This document shows, piece after piece, positions 15,956 through 22,409 of a stretch of DNA of 64,000 nucleotides. The notes under the pieces are model-generated. The model did no database searches. It had not been told where the DNA came from and was given only the letters and a program-made list of their open reading frames with translations. Location: positions 1 through 64,000 of the forward strand of contig NZ_BONK01000019.1 of the NCBI RefSeq assembly GCF_016862675.1, in the 5' to 3' direction. The position numbers and the translations under genes were made by a program. This DNA is from Cellulomonas chitinilytica. GTDB lineage: Bacteria > Actinomycetota > Actinomycetes > Actinomycetales > Cellulomonadaceae. Position 1 is the stretch's first letter; each line of letters opens with the position of its first letter.

Positions 15956-18414
15956 TGACCCAGTCGCCCGTCGACCCCACCGTCCTCGTCTCCAAGCTCG
16001 ACCTCGAGACGAAGGTCCGCCTGCTCACCGGTGCAGCCGCGTTCTCGCTGGCCCCGGAGGAGTCGATCGGCCTGGGCGAGCTCAACCTGTCCGACGGCCC
16101 GACGGGTGTCCGCGGCCTGAAGTTCAGCGGCGGCCGCCAGGTGGCCCTGTTCCCGAACGCCACGCTGCTCGCGTCGGCCTGGGACGAGGACACGACCGCC
16201 GAGGTGGGCCGCATGCTCGCCGAGGAGGCGATGGCCCAGGAGATCCACGTCGTGCTCGGCCCGACGATCAACCTGCACCGCTCGGCCCTGGGCGGCCGGC
16301 TGTTCGAGGCGTACTCCGAGGACCCGCTGCTCACCGGGAAGCTCGCCGCCTCGTACGTCCGGGGCCTGCAGTCGCTGGCCGTGGGCGCGTGCCTCAAGCA
16401 CCTCGTCGCCAACGAGTCCGAGACGGCCCGCAACACCATGAACTCGGTGGTGGACGCCAAGACGCTGCGCGAGCTGTACCTGCTGCCGTTCGAGATCGCG
16501 ACGTCCGAGTCGGACCCGTGGTCGATGATGGCCGCGTACAACGACGTCAACGGCGTCGCCGCCACCGAGCAGGACCACGTCATCAACGAGGTCGTCAAGG
16601 GTGAGTGGGGCTACACGGGCCTGGTCATGTCGGACTGGTTCGCGACGAAGACCGCCGCCCCCGCCGCCGCCGGTGGCCTCGACCTCGTCATGCCCGGGCC
16701 GGACGGGCCGTGGGGTCAGACGCTCGTGGACGCCGTCCGCGCCGGTGAGCTCGACGAGTCCGTGGTCGACGAGCACCTGCGCCGTGTCCTGGTCCTCGCC
16801 GACCGGGTCGGGGCGCTGGGCGAGCTGCGCGAGTGGCCCGCCGACCTGCCGGCCCCGGACAGCCCGGTCCGCAAGGAGCAGCTCACGCGGCTCGCGGCCG
16901 CCGGGATGACGGTCCTGACCAACGACGACGCCCTGCCGCTGACCCGCGGCACGTCCGTCGCGCTCATCGGGCGGCACGCCCTCGAGACCATCGACATGGG
17001 CGGCGGCTCGGCGCAGGTCAACCCGCCGTACCAGGTCAGCGTGGCCGAGGGGCTCACCGCCCTGCTCGGCGACGCGGTCCAGGTCGTCGACGGCGTCGAG
17101 GTCCGCACCCGGCCCGTCGCGGCCCGCCCGGGCTTCGTGCTCGACCCGACCACCGGCAACCCGGGCGTGCACGTCACGCTGCTCGGGGCCGACGGGACGG
17201 TGCTGGACGACCGCCACGACGCGCCGCCGACGACCATGGTCGGGTTCGACGACGACTTCACCGAGCCCGTCGCCACCGTCCGGTTCCGGGCGCGGGTCGC
17301 CGCCGAGGGTCCCGTCGAGGTCGGCGTGATCGGCGTCGGCGCCTGGGACCTGCGGGTCGGCTCGTCGGCGCGGTCGTTCGAGCTCCGCTCGTCCGGCGGG
17401 TTCGCCGAGGAGATGCTCGCGCCGCCCGTCGAGATCGGCACGGTCGACGTCGCGGGCGACGACATCATCGACGGTGAGGTCGTGCTGCGCCCGCCGGCCT
17501 CGACCGAGGTCGTCGAGGGCGGCACGGAGATCGACGCCACCGCCAACCCGCTCGCCGGGGTCGGCCTGTTCGGGCTCGTCGCGCGTCCGGCCCCGCAGCC
17601 GGTCGACGAGGTGCTCGCCGCCGCGGCCGCCGCAGCCGCGCAGGCCGACGTCGCCGTGGTCGTCGTCGGGCTCACCGAGGAGCAGGAGACCGAGTCCGTC
17701 GACAAGTCGACGCTCGCCCTCCCCGGCGCGCAGGACGCGCTGGTCAGCGCGGTCGCGGCCGCCGCCCGCCGGACCGTCGTCGTGGTGAACGCCGCGACGC
17801 CGGTGCTCATGCCGTGGCTCGACGAGGTCGACGCCGTGCTGTGGGCCGGGCTGCCCGGCCAGGAGGGCGGCCACGCCGTCGCCGCCGCACTGCTCGGCGA
17901 CATCGAGCCCGCCGGTCGCCTGGTCACCACGTTCCCGGTGGCCGACGGCGCCGCCCCCGCGTGGAACGTGACACCGGTCGACGGCGACATCGAGTACACC
18001 GAGGGCACGTTCATCGGGTACCGCGGCCACTGGGCCGGGACCGTCCCGACGCCCGCGTTCTGGCTGGGGCACGGCCTCGGGTACTCCACCTGGGAGTACA
18101 CCGACGCGTCCGTCTCCGTCGGTGGTCCGTCACCCGCGGTGTCGGTGACGGTCGCCAACACGGGCGAGCGGGACTCGCGCGAGGTCGTGCAGGTGTACCT
18201 GGAGCCGTCCTCGTCCGACGAGCCCGTGCGGCTGGTCGGCTGGGCCACCGTCTCGGTGCCCGCCGGCGGGTCCGCCCGCGTGCAGGTCCAGACCGACGCC
18301 CGGCTGTGGCGCGCATGGGACACGGAGTCCGGCGAGTGGTCGCGGATCGCGGACGGCGGGCGGCTGCTCGTCGCCCGCGGGCTCGGCGACGTGCGAGCCG
18401 GCCTGCCGCTCTGA
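15955..18414 (+). CDS. Cytoplasmic glycoside hydrolase family 3 enzyme (beta-glucosidase-like) with PA14-like insert
   Basis: 819 residues, no signal peptide, so it acts on imported sugars. GH3 N-terminal barrel landmarks: LNLSDGPTGVRGLKF, GGRLFEAYSEDPLLTGKLAASYVRG, CLKHLVANESE, and the nucleophile motif GLVMSDWFATKT (Asp227). The second domain begins around NDDALPLTRGTSVALIG. Residues about 385-510 form an inserted PA14-like beta domain, followed by EEQETESVDKSTLALPGAQ and a C-terminal Fn3-like domain (VVQVYLEP). PA14-containing GH3 enzymes are usually beta-glucosidases, though xylosidase activity cannot be excluded. The context is a LacI-controlled transporter/hydrolase operon. Confidence 0.92.
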   Translation: MTQSPVDPTVLVSKLDLETKVRLLTGAAAFSLAPEESIGLGELNLSDGPTGVRGLKFSGGRQVALFPNATLLASAWDEDTTAEVGRMLAEEAMAQEIHVVLGPTINLHRSALGGRLFEAYSEDPLLTGKLAASYVRGLQSLAVGACLKHLVANESETARNTMNSVVDAKTLRELYLLPFEIATSESDPWSMMAAYNDVNGVAATEQDHVINEVVKGEWGYTGLVMSDWFATKTAAPAAAGGLDLVMPGPDGPWGQTLVDAVRAGELDESVVDEHLRRVLVLADRVGALGELREWPADLPAPDSPVRKEQLTRLAAAGMTVLTNDDALPLTRGTSVALIGRHALETIDMGGGSAQVNPPYQVSVAEGLTALLGDAVQVVDGVEVRTRPVAARPGFVLDPTTGNPGVHVTLLGADGTVLDDRHDAPPTTMVGFDDDFTEPVATVRFRARVAAEGPVEVGVIGVGAWDLRVGSSARSFELRSSGGFAEEMLAPPVEIGTVDVAGDDIIDGEVVLRPPASTEVVEGGTEIDATANPLAGVGLFGLVARPAPQPVDEVLAAAAAAAAQADVAVVVVGLTEEQETESVDKSTLALPGAQDALVSAVAAAARRTVVVVNAATPVLMPWLDEVDAVLWAGLPGQEGGHAVAAALLGDIEPAGRLVTTFPVADGAAPAWNVTPVDGDIEYTEGTFIGYRGHWAGTVPTPAFWLGHGLGYSTWEYTDASVSVGGPSPAVSVTVANTGERDSREVVQVYLEPSSSDEPVRLVGWATVSVPAGGSARVQVQTDARLWRAWDTESGEWSRIADGGRLLVARGLGDVRAGLPL

Positions 18415-18431
18415 CCCGACGCTCGACCCCG

Positions 18432-18462
18432 GGACCCCGGCGCCTCCCTGGCGCCGGGGTCC
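18432..18462 (+). terminator. Terminator of the MFS-GH3 operon
   Basis: Perfect 13-bp stem (GGACCCCGGCGCC with its complement) and loop TCCCT, 18 bases after the GH3 stop. Confidence 0.85.
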
Positions 18463-18490
18463 CCGGCGTCGACCGGGGTCCGGCCGGTCT

Positions 18491-19075
18491 CTAGGCCCCG
18501 GTCGACGCCTGCCACCTGCGGTCGATCGCCCGGAACATCCGGGGGTACACGACGAGCCGTCGGAACGGGGCGATGAACGCCATGTACACGCGGCCACCCC
18601 ACCCGTTGGGCCGGACCAGGGCGGTCATCTGCGCCCGGTAGACGCCGGCGTCGTCGGGCACCCACCCGAGGTGCAGGAGTGCGTGCACGGTGCCGTTGGC
18701 GAGCTCGGCCACCCACTCGTCGTGCGTCTGGAACACCGACGTGAACGGCAGCGACGACGGGTCCGGCCCGCGCGGCCCGGCAGCCAGGTCGTCGGGCAGC
18801 CGCTCACGCAACGACGGCACCCGGGTGCCGACGCCCGTGCCGGGCGCGTCCCACCCGAAGATCGCGCCGAGCCTCCACCGGGCCGCGAACAGGAGGCCGA
18901 CGACCCCACCGCTGACCACCGACCCGTCACCGAGGGCGAACGACCGCACCAGGCGGTCGAGGTCGTCGGGGCCACCGGGCGTCGGCATCTGCCACACGTC
19001 CTCGACCTCGAAGTCCGCCGCGACCTCGTGGAGCCGCCACGGCCGGCCGGTGTACTCGGTGTCCTCGAGCCGCAT
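18491..19075 (-). CDS. DUF2867 family protein
   Basis: 194 residues, soluble apart from a weak hydrophobic patch near the C-terminus. Recognisable segments are DVWQMPTPGGPDDLDRLV, VPSLRERLPDDL and the C-terminal YMAFIAPFRRLVVYPRMFRAI, which match DUF2867, a family of unknown function with a SRPBCC-like fold. In other bacteria the domain can be fused to NAD-dependent epimerases; here it stands alone. It is the last gene of a minus-strand series and lies 101 bp from the DUF3592-like gene, so it may not belong to the peptide operon. Confidence 0.7.
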   Translation of the reverse strand: MRLEDTEYTGRPWRLHEVAADFEVEDVWQMPTPGGPDDLDRLVRSFALGDGSVVSGGVVGLLFAARWRLGAIFGWDAPGTGVGTRVPSLRERLPDDLAAGPRGPDPSSLPFTSVFQTHDEWVAELANGTVHALLHLGWVPDDAGVYRAQMTALVRPNGWGGRVYMAFIAPFRRLVVYPRMFRAIDRRWQASTGA

Positions 19076-19176
19076 GGCACTGCCCCCGTCGTCAGGTCCG
19101 TGACCTCGACGGTAGCCACGTGCGCCGACCGGCGCCCCGGGCTCTCAGGCTCCCCACAGCCTGCGCCACCTGGACG

Positions 19177-19665
19177 TCAGCGCTTGCTCCACGCCCTGCC
19201 GAACCGGCGCCAGAAGCTGCCGGACGAGCGGCTCAGGCGGAGCATGAGTGCGAGCGCCACGAGCGCCGGGACCAGGAGCGCAGCGGTGAGCGGCGCACCC
19301 ACCCTGACGTCGTCCCAGGTGCTGTACCCGGCCTCCCGGACCAACGACGTCTCGACGACGGCGTAGTCGATCTCGAGCGGGTCCCCGACCTCGTGGTCGT
19401 CCTCGACCGTGCCGCTCTCGTGGGCGCCGTCCACGGTCGTGAACTCGACCCTGCAGCCCGACCACTTGCCGCCCCAGCAGTCGGTGACCGTCCCGGTGAC
19501 GGTCTGCACGCCGCGGTCGAACGTGCGCGCGTCGTCCCAGTCGATCAGGGTGAGGACGCCGAACGTCCCCCCGACGAGGAGCAGCACCGGCAGCAGCCGT
19601 TCCCACCAGCGGACGCGGTCCGCGGCGGCACGCGAGCGGTGATCGGCGGCCGCGGAGCGAGACAT
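19177..19665 (-). CDS. DUF3592-like membrane protein at the end of the peptide operon
   Basis: 162 residues: basic N-terminus, a transmembrane helix (about 23-42), an extracytoplasmic-type beta-rich domain of about 70 residues with two Cys (VTDCWGGKWSGCRVEF), then a second helix (about 123-145) and a basic tail. The TM-beta-TM plan and the G-x-V and V-G-D-P-x-x-I-x-Y motifs resemble DUF3592. The two Cys may form a disulfide. Only 15 bp separate it from the M50 protease gene, so it is probably part of the same transcript. A role in export, immunity or sensing is speculative. Confidence 0.65.
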   Translation of the reverse strand: MSRSAAADHRSRAAADRVRWWERLLPVLLLVGGTFGVLTLIDWDDARTFDRGVQTVTGTVTDCWGGKWSGCRVEFTTVDGAHESGTVEDDHEVGDPLEIDYAVVETSLVREAGYSTWDDVRVGAPLTAALLVPALVALALMLRLSRSSGSFWRRFGRAWSKR

Positions 19666-19680
19666 GCGCAGGATCCTGCC

Positions 19681-20976
19681 CTACCGGGTGCGGGCCCGGG
19701 TGGTCCGGCGGCGGTCGACGACGTCGCGGGCGGCGACCACCGCGGTGAGCAGCCGGGGCGACAGCAGCAGCACGCCGAGCACGAGCGCCTCCCAGAACGT
19801 CCACGTCGTCGGTCCGGCCGACATGAGGGAGTCCCGCATCCACGTCAGCAGGTGCCACGTGGACGGCAGGAACAGCACGACGAAGAACCACGTCGCGAGC
19901 AGCAGCCCGCCCACGTGCACGAACCGGTACCAGCGGGCCACCGCGAGGTCCCGCGCCGGGCTCGCGGCCAGGGTGTCCCGCTCGTCGGGCGTGAGCCGCC
20001 AGAACGTGCGCCGCAGCAGCAGCCGCGTGGTGCGCTGCAGGTGCGTGCAGCCGAGCAGGGCCGTCATCACGGCGTAGACGTCGCTGCGCAGGAACACGAA
20101 GAACTGCGACACGATCGCGGCCAGCTCGACGAGCGCGATCGCCGCCCACAACGCGTCCGGCCCGATCCCGGCGACCCGCAGCCCCATGACGACGGCGAGC
20201 ACGATCGCGTCGAACGCCATGCCCGCGACCAGCGGACCGACCCGGCGACGCGGCGGGAGCGCCCACAGGCCCGTCAGGTTGGTCTCGAACGTGAGGAAGT
20301 ACAGCCGGCGGGTGATGCGCAGCCGGGCCGGGACCCCCAGCGCCGCGGCCCCCATGACGTGCGCGAGCTCGTGCACGCCCGCCAGCACGTACGTGACGAC
20401 CGTGAGCGCGGCGAGGCTCTCGGCGGGGGTGCGCAGGAAGAACACGTCGAGCGCATGCGGCCGCACGTCCGGGACCGCGACGAGCATGACAACGACGGCG
20501 ACCGCGCACGCACCCGCGAACGCGGCACCCGCGCGGGAGAACAGCCAGCGGGCCCGAGCGCGCGGGGCGACGACGAACCCGCGCGCGGCGGGAGCGGCGG
20601 CGTCGCCGGTCCGGGCGTCGTCGACCGCGGCGACGAAGCCGAGCCGGACGAGGCTGCGGGCGAACCCGAGCACGTCGACGGGCTCGGTCGCGTCGGCCGG
20701 TGTCACGGCCCGCTCGACCTCCTCGACGGTGCGGCCCGCCTCCAGCAGGTCCAGCGCCTGCGCCCCGACCGCGGGGATCGCGACGAACCGGCCGGTGTCG
20801 GTCCGGCCGACGACGACCCGGTCGCCCTGCGGGGTGCGGGTCAGCGGGTGCAGGCGCAGGACGGACGCCGGCCCGACCTGCGGGTCGGGCGCCGGGACGG
20901 GCGCCGGGACGGGCGCCGGGACGGAGGCCGGGTCGGGGACAGCGGCACGTCGTGCGTCGGCGTCGACGGCGGTCAT
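19681..20976 (-). CDS. Membrane metalloprotease (M50/site-2-type) with N-terminal PqqD-like domain
   Basis: 431 residues. A Pro/Ala-rich start with three 12-bp DNA repeats (encoding PVPAPVPAPVPA) precedes a domain at about 38-120 (VAIPAVGAQALDLLEAGRTV...VRLGFVA) that resembles PqqD/RRE peptide-recognition folds. Next comes a membrane domain with several helices. The zinc site is intact: VHELAHVMGAAALG, with His202, Glu203 and His206. M50 proteases cleave within or near membranes; in peptide clusters they may remove leader peptides. The ATG overlaps the E1 gene stop by one base (TGATG), implying coupled translation. No YcaO or lanthipeptide synthetase is nearby. Confidence 0.8.
   Translation of the reverse strand: MTAVDADARRAAVPDPASVPAPVPAPVPAPDPQVGPASVLRLHPLTRTPQGDRVVVGRTDTGRFVAIPAVGAQALDLLEAGRTVEEVERAVTPADATEPVDVLGFARSLVRLGFVAAVDDARTGDAAAPAARGFVVAPRARARWLFSRAGAAFAGACAVAVVVMLVAVPDVRPHALDVFFLRTPAESLAALTVVTYVLAGVHELAHVMGAAALGVPARLRITRRLYFLTFETNLTGLWALPPRRRVGPLVAGMAFDAIVLAVVMGLRVAGIGPDALWAAIALVELAAIVSQFFVFLRSDVYAVMTALLGCTHLQRTTRLLLRRTFWRLTPDERDTLAASPARDLAVARWYRFVHVGGLLLATWFFVVLFLPSTWHLLTWMRDSLMSAGPTTWTFWEALVLGVLLLSPRLLTAVVAARDVVDRRRTTRARTR
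20889..20924. repeat. Three tandem 12-bp repeats inside the M50 gene
   Basis: GCGCCGGGACGG three times in a row, in frame, encoding the repeating VPAP segment near the protease N-terminus. Copy number could vary between strains without shifting the frame. Confidence 0.85.
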
Positions 20977-22115
20977 CACGCAGCCGCGTGCGCGACCGCC
21001 GCGAGCCGACGGGGCGCGGTCGCGCACACCGGGCAGTCGGGGTCGATCGGCCAGGCGTCGGTCGAGGTGTGCCCGTCGCCCGCGAAGTCGACGAGCTGGT
21101 AGCGCCCGAGGGCGACCGGCTCGGACAGCTCGGTGAGGAACCGCATGGCCTCGAGGGCAACGAGCCCGCCGAGCACGCTGGTCACGGGCCCGATGGCCCG
21201 GTTGACCCGGTCCTGCGCGAGCACCCGCGGACGGTCGACGACCTCCTGGTCGATCCCCCCGGCGAGGCGGTCGCGGTGCCGTTCGAGGCACTCACGGCAC
21301 GCGCTGCGGCCGGGGTCGACCGACCAGTAGAGGCCCTGCGTGTAGGCGAGGCCGCCGCGGATGAACGGGACCCCGGCGGCGACGCACGCCTGGTTGACCC
21401 AGCGGTCCACCTCGTCGGGCTCGTCGATCGCGGACACCACGAGGTCGGGCCGGGCGGTGAGCGCCGACCCGTGCAGCAGCGCGGTGACGTCGTCGGGCGA
21501 CTCGACGCGACGCCGGAACGCCTCGACGCGCAGCGTCGGGTCGAAGGCCTGCAGCCACTCGGCGACCCGCTCGGCCTTGGGCTGGCCGACCTCCGCCTCG
21601 GTGTACGTGAACTGGCGGGCGAAGTTGCGCAGCTCGACGCGGTCCTGGTCGACGACGGTGAGCGCGCCGACGCCGAGCCCCGCGAGGTTCATGAGCACCG
21701 CGGAGCCGAGCCCGCCGGCGCCGAGCACCAGCACGTGTGCTCCCCGCAGCAACGACTGCGGGAGCTCGCGGGGCGTCGAGAGGTTCGTGAACGCGTCGAA
21801 GTACGCGAGGTTGCTGAAGTACCGCTCGCGGTCGTGCGCGTCGAACACCGCGGGGGCGGACGCGTCCTCCAACCAGCCGAAGCGGTCGAGCTGCGCGATC
21901 ACGGCGGCGACGTCCATGTCGGCCGTGTCCGGCCACCGCTCACGCAGGGACGCGCCGAGAGCCGCGACGTCCCGGGTCCCGTCACGCAGCAGCGTGAGCA
22001 GCGCGAGGACCTGGCCGTCGGGGTCGGCGATGCGGGTGCGGACCTTCGGGTCCAGGCTCACGAGGAGCTCGCCGTCGCCGGCGAGGCAGTTGAGCGACTT
22101 GAGTCGGGGGAGCAT
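20976..22115 (-). CDS. E1/ThiF-like adenylating enzyme with N-terminal peptide-binding-like domain
   Basis: 379 residues. Residues 1-88 form a small domain ending in DRFGWLEDA, like the winged-helix (RRE-type) N-terminus of MccB and azoline-forming E1-like enzymes. The E1 core has VLVLGAGGLGSAVL (132-138), VVDQDRVELRNFARQF (Asp156, Arg163, Arg167), the lysine of GQPKAERV, and two CxxC pairs (273/276, 361/364) for a structural zinc. Such enzymes activate a peptide or protein C-terminus as an acyl-adenylate. Directly upstream is a 25-residue peptide gene ending Gly-Gly-Ala. GAGGA precedes the ATG. Alternatives are sulfur-carrier activation, but no ThiS/MoaD gene is present. Confidence 0.85.
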   Translation of the reverse strand: MLPRLKSLNCLAGDGELLVSLDPKVRTRIADPDGQVLALLTLLRDGTRDVAALGASLRERWPDTADMDVAAVIAQLDRFGWLEDASAPAVFDAHDRERYFSNLAYFDAFTNLSTPRELPQSLLRGAHVLVLGAGGLGSAVLMNLAGLGVGALTVVDQDRVELRNFARQFTYTEAEVGQPKAERVAEWLQAFDPTLRVEAFRRRVESPDDVTALLHGSALTARPDLVVSAIDEPDEVDRWVNQACVAAGVPFIRGGLAYTQGLYWSVDPGRSACRECLERHRDRLAGGIDQEVVDRPRVLAQDRVNRAIGPVTSVLGGLVALEAMRFLTELSEPVALGRYQLVDFAGDGHTSTDAWPIDPDCPVCATAPRRLAAVAHAAA

Positions 22116-22154
22116 CTTCGGTCCTCGGGAGGGGTGGACGGGTGGAGACGAGCG

Positions 22155-22187
22155 GAGCCGGCCCGGTCGTCATGACCGGGCCGGCTC
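22155..22187 (-). terminator. Attenuator-like hairpin between peptide and E1 genes
   Basis: Perfect 14-bp stem (GAGCCGGCCCGGTC with GACCGGGCCGGCTC), 5-nt loop, in the 82-bp gap between the small peptide gene and the E1 gene. No T tract. It probably terminates part of the transcripts or protects the 5' message, raising peptide over enzyme, as expected for a precursor gene. Confidence 0.7.
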
Positions 22188-22197
22188 ACGGGCGGGC

Positions 22198-22275
22198 TCA
22201 GGCGCCGCCGGCGTCGGGGTCGAGGTGGATCCGCGTAGCGGTGATCTCCTCGACGTCCATGATCTCGATCGTCAT
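22198..22275 (-). CDS. Putative 25-residue RiPP-type precursor peptide
   Basis: 25 codons from ATG at 22275, starting MTIEIMDVEE and ending HLDPDAGGA. A strong ribosome binding site (GGGGGAGG, 10 bases upstream on the minus strand) supports translation; the upstream in-frame sequence has no other good start. The N-terminal part is acidic and hydrophobic, as in leader peptides. The C-terminal Gly-Gly-Ala sits where an E1-like enzyme would adenylate or where a peptidase would expose Gly-Gly. It is followed by a perfect hairpin, then E1 and M50 genes. No homologue is recognised; its role is inferred from context, RBS and size. Confidence 0.65.
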   Translation of the reverse strand: MTIEIMDVEEITATRIHLDPDAGGA

Positions 22276-22409
22276 CTTTCGTGCACCTCCCCCTGGGTCT
22301 TGCTCCTCTGCGTCGCTCTCGCGGCGACAACACGGACCAAGAACGAGGGGGTGCCGGGCTGATACGGCCGGGCGGTGCTCTTCACCCGGTCGGCGTACGT
22401 CGGTGCAGG

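Noticed and set aside
15874..18072. 732-codon minus-strand frame opposite the GH3 gene
   Set aside because: Low-complexity Arg/Gly/Asp translation without recognisable domain; GH3 motifs are on the + strand.
20976..22115. ThiF as part of thiamine synthesis linked to thiBPQ
   Set aside because: It is 26 kb from thiBPQ, has no ThiS or ThiG neighbour and carries an extra peptide-binding-like N-terminal domain.
22276..22409. A clear housekeeping promoter for the peptide operon
   Set aside because: TTGGTC is present on the minus strand but no convincing -10 lies 16-18 bp downstream; the start of transcription cannot be placed from sequence.
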